NCBI GenBank assembly: GCA_965276005.1
Contig: OZ254962.1
Location: forward strand, 2,666,001 to 2,730,000
Length of the DNA stretch: 64,000 nucleotides
Reading direction: 5' to 3'
Origin: G965232465 sp965276005
GTDB taxonomy: Bacteria > Pseudomonadota > Alphaproteobacteria > JAQWUY01
A program made the translations under genes and the position numbers. Below, piece by piece: positions 27,045 to 36,000 of the stretch. Position 1 is the first letter of the stretch. Every line of letters begins with the position of its first letter. The notes below the pieces were generated by a model. The model was given only the letters and a program-made list of their open reading frames with translations, made no database searches and was not told the DNA's origin.

Positions 27045-28277
27045 TTATAAAATGCCGTTTTCTTTGGCAACTTTGGTATATTCTTTGCTGGCATTTTGCA
27101 ATACCTCTGTAGCGGTTTTTTGCCCCGTCAAGTACTCGCCAATAAATTTGCCAATAGCGTTGTGTAAATAAGTGTATGCCGGTGTCATGGGAAATGGTGG
27201 GGCATTGTTTTCTACCGTTTCCACGACCCCTTTTGCGTATTTGCCAATTTTGTAATTATCCCGCAGCCAAATTGCCGCATCGTTGTTTTGGGCAACGATG
27301 TTACGGGAATACAAATACATCATAGTTTTAAAAGTGTTCTCGACATCGCCGGGGGCGTTTTTAGGAAGGACAAAGCCGTCCCAAAATACGGTGGCGGCGG
27401 CGTTGGAATCTGGCGATACTTTTGGGGCACTGACCAGTGCTATTTTGCCGACCACCGCACTTACATCTTTGTCGTCGACTGCCGCTGCCCGATTGCCCCA
27501 CAACAATGCCATACCCAGTTTGCCATTTCGTAACATTTGTTGCACCACACCAGAGTCGATAACCAGTGCATTTGGCGACATATATTGCTTTAATTTCGCC
27601 ATCAATTCTAGGGCTTTTATGCCGTTTGCGTTGACGATAGAGGCTTCGAATGTCCCCGCTTTAAAGTAGGTGCCGCCAAAGGCTTGGTACAGGTTATTAA
27701 ATTCTTGGGCGGCGTTCCACCCTGATTTATAGGCGGCACCAAAGGGAAAGGCAATGGTGTCGTCCTCTTTTAAGATTGCCGCCGCCGCCAGTACATCATC
27801 ATATGTTTGTGGCACTGGGATATTGTGCTTTGCAAATAAATCCTTGCGGTACATAAGGTGCTGGGCGTTGACCATAAAGCCGATAGCGTAAATTTTACCG
27901 TCTATTCGTACCAACATGTTGTCTTGAATGTCGTACGAGTGGCGGTATTTTGCCACCAAATCGTCCAGCGGGCGTAACAAGCCCCGGGATTGTACGGTAC
28001 TGATCGAGCTGTTGGCAACAAATGCCGCATCATAAGGACCAACTTTGCCGGCAAAAGCGGATACCTGTTCGGTTTTGTGTTGCGGTGTTTTTTTCCACTG
28101 GTAGGAAAACTCCCCATCTTTACATTTGTTTAGGGCATTGGTAAAAATGTCGAAGGTTGGAAAAGAATTGGATAATATACTCACCTTTCCCGACAATCCA
28201 CAGCCTGCATACGCAGTCCCCATAGATATGAGCGTTACCAGCGTTGCCAAGCCTATATATTTACATATTCTTATCAT
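27045..28277 (-). CDS. ABC transporter extracellular solute-binding protein, copy 2
   Basis: A 410-residue paralogue of the neighbouring binding protein, clearly alike along its whole length but diverged in the N-terminal and C-terminal thirds. The signal peptide again ends AYA-GCGL near residue 25. GAGGAGAGA precedes the ATG. Having two binding proteins for one pair of permeases and one ATPase suggests two related ligands or two affinities. It sits directly between a SnoaL gene and copy 1. Confidence 0.9.
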   Translation of the reverse strand: MIRICKYIGLATLVTLISMGTAYAGCGLSGKVSILSNSFPTFDIFTNALNKCKDGEFSYQWKKTPQHKTEQVSAFAGKVGPYDAAFVANSSISTVQSRGLLRPLDDLVAKYRHSYDIQDNMLVRIDGKIYAIGFMVNAQHLMYRKDLFAKHNIPVPQTYDDVLAAAAILKEDDTIAFPFGAAYKSGWNAAQEFNNLYQAFGGTYFKAGTFEASIVNANGIKALELMAKLKQYMSPNALVIDSGVVQQMLRNGKLGMALLWGNRAAAVDDKDVSAVVGKIALVSAPKVSPDSNAAATVFWDGFVLPKNAPGDVENTFKTMMYLYSRNIVAQNNDAAIWLRDNYKIGKYAKGVVETVENNAPPFPMTPAYTYLHNAIGKFIGEYLTGQKTATEVLQNASKEYTKVAKENGIL

Positions 28278-28302
28278 GTTCTCTCTCCTCGTTTAGATGA
28301 TA

Positions 28303-29367
28303 TTATGTACTCCAGCCCGTGTAGTTTTGGGCTTGTGTGGTTTGTTGTGTACGATCCAGCACATCTACACCCTGCATATAGGCAAAGTGTAACATATCGA
28401 TAAAAACCCAGTTTTCGGCGATTTTGTTATCGCATATGCGGTATATGTCGGCAACCCGCCATTCGGTGACTGTGTCATTGGCGGGCAACCCCATAAACCC
28501 CCCCGTAGGGATAGCCCGGAAATTGGGCCAGCCAAAAAAGCCGCCATAATTGCCTTCGGCAACCACTGCTATATGTCCGATATGGTTTTCAGGGCTGGTG
28601 TCAGGTATATCAAAATTCATTTGCCGTACTAACGGGTGGCGGTGTTGGGTTTGATAGCGGTGTTTGGTATAGGTCGCCCCAATGCCACAAGGGCCAAACC
28701 ATATCATATCCTCATGCCACGCATCGCCTAGCCCGTCGAGGGACTTGTCTTGTCGCCCTTGCATAACATGGTATTTCATGCGGTCGATGACTGTGTGGGT
28801 TTGGGCGGTTAGGGTGCTGTTGCCATCGGCAAACAACATGCCATCGTGGGTTTTGGGTCCCGGTTGTACAAAAAATGCCCCCGTTTGTGGCGGAAAAGGA
28901 TCGACTCCTGCTTGTACCATCAGCATGGGAATATCGATGTGCAGGGTGGTTTCGACAATTTTATTATGTTGTACCCGGTGAAACTCCGCATACCGTAAGA
29001 AAGCCATTTTACCCGTTGCGGCAATGCCCAACCAAGCGGTGTCGAACAACCCCATAAAGTGTCCCATTTGTACCACCCATGTGCTGGTAAAGCCATCGAC
29101 TTTGTTTAAGCCGGCAAACAGTATATCCGCCCTGCGTTGTAGGGGATATAAAGATTTTTTTAACGGCTGCCAAAATTCTGTGGCAAGCCAGTGTGGGTCA
29201 CAGCGTTCATGAAACGGATGCACACCCCGCCACAGGTAATCGTCGCCGATGTACGAATCCATAACCGCCAAAATATCCGCTTGCGATTGGGCGGCGTCCA
29301 GTGCTTGATAATAAGACAGAACAACAGATTTTGCCGATTGAAAACAGGTGCTAGGTAGGGGTGTCAT
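28303..29367 (-). CDS. Double SnoaL-like (NTF2 fold) protein, first of three
   Basis: A 354-residue protein with two SnoaL-type domains (about residues 20-165 and 185-335). The second domain carries FRAIPTGGFMGLPANDTVTEWRVADIYRICDNKIAENWVFIDML, matching the family's terminal strand and helix pattern (given here as a landmark near residues 285-330). Its ATG overlaps the TGA of the ABC ATPase gene (ATGA), so it is translationally coupled to the transporter. No signal peptide. Reaction unknown. Confidence 0.75.
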   Translation of the reverse strand: MTPLPSTCFQSAKSVVLSYYQALDAAQSQADILAVMDSYIGDDYLWRGVHPFHERCDPHWLATEFWQPLKKSLYPLQRRADILFAGLNKVDGFTSTWVVQMGHFMGLFDTAWLGIAATGKMAFLRYAEFHRVQHNKIVETTLHIDIPMLMVQAGVDPFPPQTGAFFVQPGPKTHDGMLFADGNSTLTAQTHTVIDRMKYHVMQGRQDKSLDGLGDAWHEDMIWFGPCGIGATYTKHRYQTQHRHPLVRQMNFDIPDTSPENHIGHIAVVAEGNYGGFFGWPNFRAIPTGGFMGLPANDTVTEWRVADIYRICDNKIAENWVFIDMLHFAYMQGVDVLDRTQQTTQAQNYTGWST

Positions 29368-30425
29368 GAAAATAAAATCCGTTTTTCTGTTGCGTTATCG
29401 AACAAATAATAATTGTGGTTTGGCGATTTTAAATGTATGGTATCGCCCCGGTTGTAATAGGTATCCTTGGGGATTTTTGCCACAATGCGGTCTTGTTCAA
29501 ATGCCAAAATCACCGTGTTACAATCGCCCAGCTGTTCAAAAGCGTATACTGTACCGCTGATTTCTGCACTGTCGGCGGTGGTGATGTGTAGATCTTCTGC
29601 ACGAATGCCTAAGGTAACATTGTCTTGGTGCATACCGTCTTGTATGTTTATGGTAATACCATCGGTGATAAACCGTCCATGTTCGACCCGTCCCTTGACC
29701 AAGTTCATGGCGGGCGATCCGATAAAGCCCGCTACAAACAGGGTTGCCGGGTTGTCGTAAATGTGTTTGGGGGTGTCGATTTGCTGAATTTCGCCATGTT
29801 TCATCAAAGCGACTCTGTCGGCTAAGGTCATCGCTTCGACTTGGTCGTGGGTCACATAAACAGTGGTGATTTTTAGGGTTTGTTGCAACCGTTTAATTTC
29901 TGTGCGCATGGTGACTCGCAACTTGGCGTCGAGATTCGACAACGGTTCGTCCATCAAAAAACAATTCGGTGCTTTGCGAACGATTGCCCGTGCCAGTGCC
30001 ACTCGTTGCCGTTGTCCGCCTGAGAGTTCCCGGGGGTATCGATCGAGCAGGGTGTCTAGTTCTACCATCGATGCGGCGGCGAGTGCTTGTCCTTTCCATT
30101 CGGATTTTGGCACCTTGCGGACTCGCAACGGAAAACAGATGTTTTCGTATACGGTCAAGTGGGCGTATAAAGCGTATGATTGAAACACCATCGCCACGCT
30201 GCGGTCTTTTGGCGGGATATGGTTGACCACTTTGCCATCGATGAGAATGTCGCCACTGGTGGGGGTTTCCAGCCCGGCAATCATCCGCATGGTGGTGGTT
30301 TTACCACACCCCGAAGGCCCTAACAACACAAGGAATTCTTGGTCTTGAATGTCGAGCGAAGTTTCCTTTACCGCTTGGAAATGCCCCCAAGTTTTGGTGA
30401 TTTTGTCTAATTTTATCTGTGCCAT
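29364..30425 (-). CDS. ugpC: ABC transporter ATP-binding protein (MalK/UgpC type)
   Basis: A 353-residue ATPase of the CUT1 importers. The Walker A is GPSGCGKTT (residues 35-43), the signature is LSGGQRQRVALARA near 135, and the Walker B is NCFLMDEPLSNLDAKLR near 155. A C-terminal TOBE/regulatory domain spans about residues 240-353. It energises the two permeases in this operon. The symbol is a family label, not evidence for glycerol-phosphate transport. It overlaps the next SnoaL gene by four bases. Confidence 0.9.
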   Translation of the reverse strand: MAQIKLDKITKTWGHFQAVKETSLDIQDQEFLVLLGPSGCGKTTTMRMIAGLETPTSGDILIDGKVVNHIPPKDRSVAMVFQSYALYAHLTVYENICFPLRVRKVPKSEWKGQALAAASMVELDTLLDRYPRELSGGQRQRVALARAIVRKAPNCFLMDEPLSNLDAKLRVTMRTEIKRLQQTLKITTVYVTHDQVEAMTLADRVALMKHGEIQQIDTPKHIYDNPATLFVAGFIGSPAMNLVKGRVEHGRFITDGITINIQDGMHQDNVTLGIRAEDLHITTADSAEISGTVYAFEQLGDCNTVILAFEQDRIVAKIPKDTYYNRGDTIHLKSPNHNYYLFDNATEKRILFS

Positions 30426-30478
30426 GTCCTGTGCCTGTTATTGTGTGTGTCTCTCAAATGTATGATACCACCGCCGTA

Positions 30479-31615
30479 TTATATCATCGGATTGGAATAT
30501 TTAATCAAGCTATATAATGCCAAATACCCGCTTTTGTCCAGCCCATAGCCCGCATCGCACGCATTGTGTACTACCGCTGTGTCCCATTCGATACGGTTGG
30601 GGGCATCGTTGCCATTGATCACCAACATATATACATCCGTATCGCCTACATTGGTAAATGTCCGCCATGCCCCCACAGGTACGGATATGATGTCTTTTTT
30701 GTTGAGTGTGCTGGACACGGTATTGTGTTCGGGGCGATTTAGGGATATTTCGACCGTGCCGGCGTGGATTTTAAGCACTTGCGGGGCGTGGGTGCGGTGC
30801 AATTTGACTTGACTATCCACAGGGATTTTTAAGTATTCTACGGAAAACCCGTGCGGGTTGTAAATTTTTGGCGTGTGGTTGCGATCTTCGGTCATACCCC
30901 AGCCGATGACCGGTGCCATAGCACACGCCCCGCCATCGGTTTTGCCGCACAACAAAGCGTCATCGGACCAATTTAAATCTTTAAAGTGTACCACTTGTTG
31001 TAGCATTTGTTCTGGTGTGGGTTGGCGAAGGGTTGCCATTTCTGCATCGCTGAGCGGGCTAATCATGTCTTGATCGGTGTCCGCATCTGGGTTGGCGATA
31101 GTGTCGATGACTTGGTTTTTGGCGGTTAGTAACAGCCCGTGTTGTTTGGCGTCCTGTAACACTTTTGGGTGCCAAATAATGCCGCCCGTGTCGTCGCCGC
31201 CAAGCACCGTAAACACAAACCCATCGTCCCGCCCTACATTGCGAAACCCCCTAAACAACCAAGTACGGGGCGAAAACACATCGCCTTCGGTAAGGGTATA
31301 GGTATGCTCCCCCGCATTGCCCCAACGGAACTCATAATCGCCAGAGTTCAGATAAAACACTTCGGCGGTAAAGTGAATGTGCAGGTTATTTACACACCCC
31401 TTCGGCATAGCCGCCGCCCCAATATTAAAACCGTGCGGCGTGGTGAGGTTTACAAATTGCTCAGAAGACTGTGATACGCCGGGACCGATCATCGAATAAT
31501 TTTCTTTTTTGTCCGATCCGGGGGTGCGGCAATCGATAAAGGCTTGGTTACACGACACAAAGTCTTTGGCGTATATGGTGTGGCGGTGTAGGGTGTGTTT
31601 GTCTATGACTGTCAT
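30479..31615 (-). CDS. Bicupin protein of unknown function
   Basis: A 378-residue protein with two cupin barrels (about residues 60-160 and 250-360). The first holds a metal-site pattern: NNLHIHFTAEVFYLNSGDYEFRWG gives H-x-H and E near residues 78-84. The second, VKLHRTHAPQVLKIHAGTVEISL, keeps two His. The fold is used by dioxygenases, isomerases and sugar-lactone enzymes, so a catabolic step in this operon is plausible, but the reaction is unknown. AGGACACC precedes the ATG. It lies between the hydrolase and the ABC ATPase genes. Confidence 0.75.
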   Translation of the reverse strand: MTVIDKHTLHRHTIYAKDFVSCNQAFIDCRTPGSDKKENYSMIGPGVSQSSEQFVNLTTPHGFNIGAAAMPKGCVNNLHIHFTAEVFYLNSGDYEFRWGNAGEHTYTLTEGDVFSPRTWLFRGFRNVGRDDGFVFTVLGGDDTGGIIWHPKVLQDAKQHGLLLTAKNQVIDTIANPDADTDQDMISPLSDAEMATLRQPTPEQMLQQVVHFKDLNWSDDALLCGKTDGGACAMAPVIGWGMTEDRNHTPKIYNPHGFSVEYLKIPVDSQVKLHRTHAPQVLKIHAGTVEISLNRPEHNTVSSTLNKKDIISVPVGAWRTFTNVGDTDVYMLVINGNDAPNRIEWDTAVVHNACDAGYGLDKSGYLALYSLIKYSNPMI

Positions 31616-31639
31616 AATGGTGTCCTATTTGTTAAAGTG

Positions 31640-32359
31640 TTAAGTGCGTAAAAATGCTGTTATATGGGTGTTTAATGCGGTTGGATTTTCCAAATTTATA
31701 TAATGCCCGGTATTTTTTAAAGCAATATGCGTCCCCTTTGCTGCCAAGTCCGCCATAGTATCATGTAACGACGATGGGCACAAGGCGTCATCGGTGCCAC
31801 TGATAGCCAACAGCGGACAGGTGATGCGTTTTAAAGTCTCCAGAGAACACGGGCGGGATTTTAACATATCCACATGTTTATAAAACTGTGCAGGGGTGAA
31901 ATCCATCGCCATACGGATAATTTTTTGCGTTATATCCGTATTGTTTTTGCGTTGGTTTGCCACATGGTGTATTAAAACTTGTTTGGCGTAGTTTTCGATG
32001 CCCTGTTCGGCAACAAACTGTTTTTGCGATTCGAAGTGCTGTTGTTTTGCCGCTGATACACCGTGTGGATTGCCGGCAATAAGGATAATCTTTTCCAATC
32101 GCTGCGATCGACCGTCCTTCATCAAGTGTCGCACCACCGCCAAAGCAATCGGCACTCCCGCAGACATGCCCATCACGATAAAAGTACTGGGGGCGTCTTG
32201 TAAAATCATTTCGGCAATAGCATCCACATTGTCCACACCCATAATGTCAGGCACAGAAAAAGTATACCCATCGGCTAGGTGTGATACCTGCTGGCACCAC
32301 AAATCCGCCGTACACAAAGTGCCGCCTATACAGATAATATGCTTGTTTGTCGTTTTCAT
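31640..32359 (-). CDS. Alpha/beta-hydrolase
   Basis: About 239 residues from the ATG at 32359 (GGGACGG three bases upstream); a GTG at 32389 and an ATG at 32371 are alternatives. The nucleophile elbow is GMSAG near residue 83, an Asp lies in ISGTDDALCPSS near 190, and the catalytic His in LKNTGHYINLE near 218. It is the first gene of the ten-gene operon. Likely an esterase or lactonase acting on the imported compound or an intermediate; specificity is unknown. Confidence 0.8.
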   Translation of the reverse strand: MKTTNKHIICIGGTLCTADLWCQQVSHLADGYTFSVPDIMGVDNVDAIAEMILQDAPSTFIVMGMSAGVPIALAVVRHLMKDGRSQRLEKIILIAGNPHGVSAAKQQHFESQKQFVAEQGIENYAKQVLIHHVANQRKNNTDITQKIIRMAMDFTPAQFYKHVDMLKSRPCSLETLKRITCPLLAISGTDDALCPSSLHDTMADLAAKGTHIALKNTGHYINLENPTALNTHITAFLRT

Positions 32360-32425
32360 AAACCGTCCCATTACGATAGTGCTATGCACATTGTATGTTT
32401 CATCTCATATATTATTAAAGCACAT

Positions 32426-32456
32426 TTTTGCATATTAGACAACATACTTTTGCATA
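32426..32456. promoter_or_regulatory. Direct repeat upstream of the hydrolase operon, candidate operator
   Basis: Two exact TTTTGCATA copies lie at 32426-32434 and 32448-32456. Their starts are 22 bases apart, about two helical turns, and they are 67 or more bases upstream of the operon's first start codon. Spacing and position fit a dimeric or LacI/GntR-type regulator site, but no regulator gene is nearby. Confidence 0.35.
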
Positions 32457-32592
32457 GCATAAAAATACAGAATTATACATAAAATACAAAGCATTAAAGC
32501 TACTTAAAAGGTTTGCAAAATATATTTTTTATGAAAAAATATTCAATTTAATTGAATAATACGATGGATGCCATACACCAAAATTATGCCAT

Positions 32593-32775
32593 TTGACAAC
32601 GCAAATACTATTACAGGCAGACAACAAAAAAGGTGTCGAACAGCTACGATTCGATACTACAAAAGATATTCGGATTGCTATATACAAGACAGCTGGTTTT
32701 ACGATTACCAGCATTGTAACCTTGTTGACCATCATTCAAATTGTTATTGTGATATTGACACCGGTTGCGTCATAA
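32593..32775 (+). CDS. Possible small membrane protein (weak)
   Basis: A 60-codon TTG-start frame with a polar N-terminal half (QADNKKGVEQLRFDTTKD) and a single strongly hydrophobic C-terminal segment (about residues 36-56). It has the look of a tail-anchored small protein, but there is no clear ribosome site. It lies in the 0.65-kb gap between the hydrolase and the adhesin gene, where I see no other gene. A short TGCC-TTGT-GGCA hairpin with a later T7 run follows its stop. Confidence 0.25.
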   Translation: MTTQILLQADNKKGVEQLRFDTTKDIRIAIYKTAGFTITSIVTLLTIIQIVIVILTPVAS

Positions 32776-33027
32776 AAAATGAAAGATGCCTTGTGGCAGG
32801 GGCGTTTTTTTCGTGTTTTCATTTTCTTATTTTCTTTGGGGCATAGCTGTTTTATGGGTAGCATTAGCAAAAAAAGTGTATTCGGTATACAATTTGTGTA
32901 TCGAAAGTTGTTGTTTTTTTTTCGCAGGTATGGTATCATGCAGGTCGAAGCGTGCTGTACACGGCATTTAGTGCCTGTAAAATGGTGTTAAGCTTTGGTT
33001 AATTATAAATGCTCAAGGGAGAGGGAG

Positions 33028-36000
33028 ATGACGATGACTAAATCTGTAAAATTTGCTTTATTGGCGGTATCTGCGTTAGGTACTGGCGTATTTGCTGGTG
33101 GCTTGCCACAAGGTGGCGTGGTACAGGAGGGCTCTGCTAGTATCACATATGCTGGGGGGGGGGGGGGGTATATTTCCCTCGATATAAATCAGCGATCGGA
33201 TAAGGCGGTTATCGATTGGCATAGTTTTTCTGTAGGTAAGGGTAACACGGTAAACTTTAACCAACCCAGTAGCGACTCGGCAACTTTGAATCGGGTTACG
33301 GGGGATTTTACTTCGGAAATTGCTGGACGGATTAACAGTAACGGCAGTGTGTTTTTGGTCAATCCCAATGGCATACGGATTACTGCGGATGGTGTTATCG
33401 ACACGGGCGGTTTTGTTGCCTCGACTCTCGACATCGACAATAATGATTTTTTGAATGGTGAGTATACATTTACGAAAAATGGTAATAGTGGCGTTGTTTC
33501 GAATCGGGGTAGTATTTCGGTCGATGATGGCGGTTTTGTGGCGTTGCTAGGTGGGGCGGTTAAAAACGATGGCATGGTTCGAGCTCTTGTGGGTAAAGTA
33601 GGCTTTGCTGGTGGTGAAAAAATTGTTATGTCGTTTGGCAACAGCGATTTTTTACGGGTCGAAGTGCCTACGGACAAATGGGATACCTTAACCGATTCGC
33701 AAGGCAATAAAGTTGCGGCTACCCTTGATTTAGGCGGTACCATTGACTCACGGGGTGGATTTATCGATATAACCGTTGCCGATGCCTCCGATATTTTGCG
33801 ACAGACTATTTCGATCGATGGTATTGTATCAGCAAACACTGTGTCTTCCACAGACGGTGTTATATCCATTAGTGGCGGTACAGTGGGGATTACCGGCAAC
33901 GGGCGAATCACTGCTGATGCCGATTATGGCACCGCCGGCACTATTGCCATCGAAGCGGATACCATCGATAGTAGCGGCACGGTTTCGGCTGTAGCACAAA
34001 ATGGCACTGGAGGGACGGTTAAAATATCGTTGCAACACGGGGCAAACCTAAACGCTAGTACCCGTTTTGATGTGTCCGGTGGCAACAAGGGCGGCAGTCT
34101 GTCGTTTATTGGTGGTTTAGGCAAACAGGGTACGAAAGTATTAGGTTCTGCGGACTTTAAAGCCGATAGTACGGACGGTAGCGGCGGATATGTCGATATT
34201 AGTAACAAAGGTGGCTTGGTCGGGCTGTTGTCCGGTACCGTATCCGCATCGGGCAAAACGCAAGGCGGACGGATTCGTCTAGGCGGGGCGTTTCAAGGGG
34301 GCGGGTATGACCCGAAAACCAGCCCACTCGACAAACGCACCCAAGACCTATTTGTTACCCGTTGGGCGGATAATGGCTCCCTTGTTAGTGCCGGCAAAAC
34401 TTCGTTAGGCACAGGTGTACGAGTCGATGTTTCATCCGCATCAGGTACAGGCGGCACAGCGATTGTATGGGCAGATCATACCACCAACAATTATGCGGCT
34501 ATCGATGCCACAGGTGCCACTGGGGGCGGAGCGGTGGAAATATCGGGCAAAAAACAGGTCGACAGTTTCGGTTTAAAACGGATTAAGGCAGGCAACGGGG
34601 TTATTTTGCTCGACCCGCAAAATCTGGTTATAGGCAACTGGGGATCCGCAGTGGCACAGGCAAAAAAGATTGCACATGGCGTTAGTGGTGTTTCATTGAA
34701 TGATGGAGATGCCTTTGGTAGTAGTGTATCGTTAAGCAGTGATGGGACGAAGTTGGCTGTCGGGGCTGGAGGTGATGACGATGGGGGTAAAACCAGTAGT
34801 GGGGCGGTGTATCTGTACACTGTCGGCGGATCCTCGTGGGGCGAGATAGTAACGCAAGTGGCAAAACTTTCTAATAGCCATGCCAGTGTTTCTTTGGATA
34901 AGAGTGATTGGTTTGGTAGTGGTGGTGTATCGTTAAGCAGTGATGGGACGAAGTTAGCTGTCGGGGTTTACCTTGATGACGATGGAGGTAATGGCAAAGG
35001 GGCGGTGTATCTGTACACTGTCGGCGGATCCTCGTGGGGCAAGACGGTAACGCAAGCGGCAAAACTTTCTGATAGCCATACCAGTGTTTCTTTGGATGAG
35101 AGTGATTGGTTTGGTAGTGGTGTATCGTTAAGCGGTGATGGGACGAAGTTAGCTGTCGGGGCTGAAGGCGATGACGATGGAGGTAATGGCAAAGGGGCGG
35201 TGTATCTGTACACTGTCGGCGGATTCTCGTGGGGCGAGACGGTAACGCAAGTGGTAAAACTTTCTGATAGCCATACCAGTGTTTCTTTGGATAAGAGTGA
35301 TTGGTTTGGTAGTAGTGTATCGTTAAACGGTGATGGGACGAAGTTAGCTGTCGGAGCTGATGGTGATGACAGTTACAAAGGGGCGGTGTATCTGTACATT
35401 GTCGGCGGATCCTCGTGGGGCAGTGCGGTAACGCAAGCGGTAAAACTTTCTAATAGTCATGCCAGTGTTTCTTTGGGTAACAACGATTATTTTGGTAGTA
35501 GTGTATCGTTAAGTGGTGATGGGACGAAGTTAGCTGTCGGGGCGGATGGCGATGACGATGGTGGTTTTAATCGAGGGGCGGTGTATCTGTACATTGTCGG
35601 CGGTTCTGGTGCCACATGGGGCAGTACGGTAACGCAAGCGGCAAAACTTTCTCATAAACATGCCAGTGTTTCCTTGGATGATTCGGATTATTTTGGTGTT
35701 GGTGTATCGCTAAGTGGTGATGGGACGAAGTTGGCTGTCGGAGCTAAGTGGGATGACGATAGGGGTAGTAACCAACATGCAAATCGAGGGGCGGTGTATC
35801 TGTACACTATTGGTACTGATGCAGACGATTACAAACAACAATTGCAGGATGGAGATGTAACCCTTGTTGCCAGCAACGATATTACTATAAACAGGGCTAT
35901 AAATGCAGATTCAGGCGGTGGCACATTAACCCTAATCGCCGGGCGGTCGATCAAAATTAACGCTGATGTAAAAGTAAATGGCGGGCTTGTATTAAAAGCC

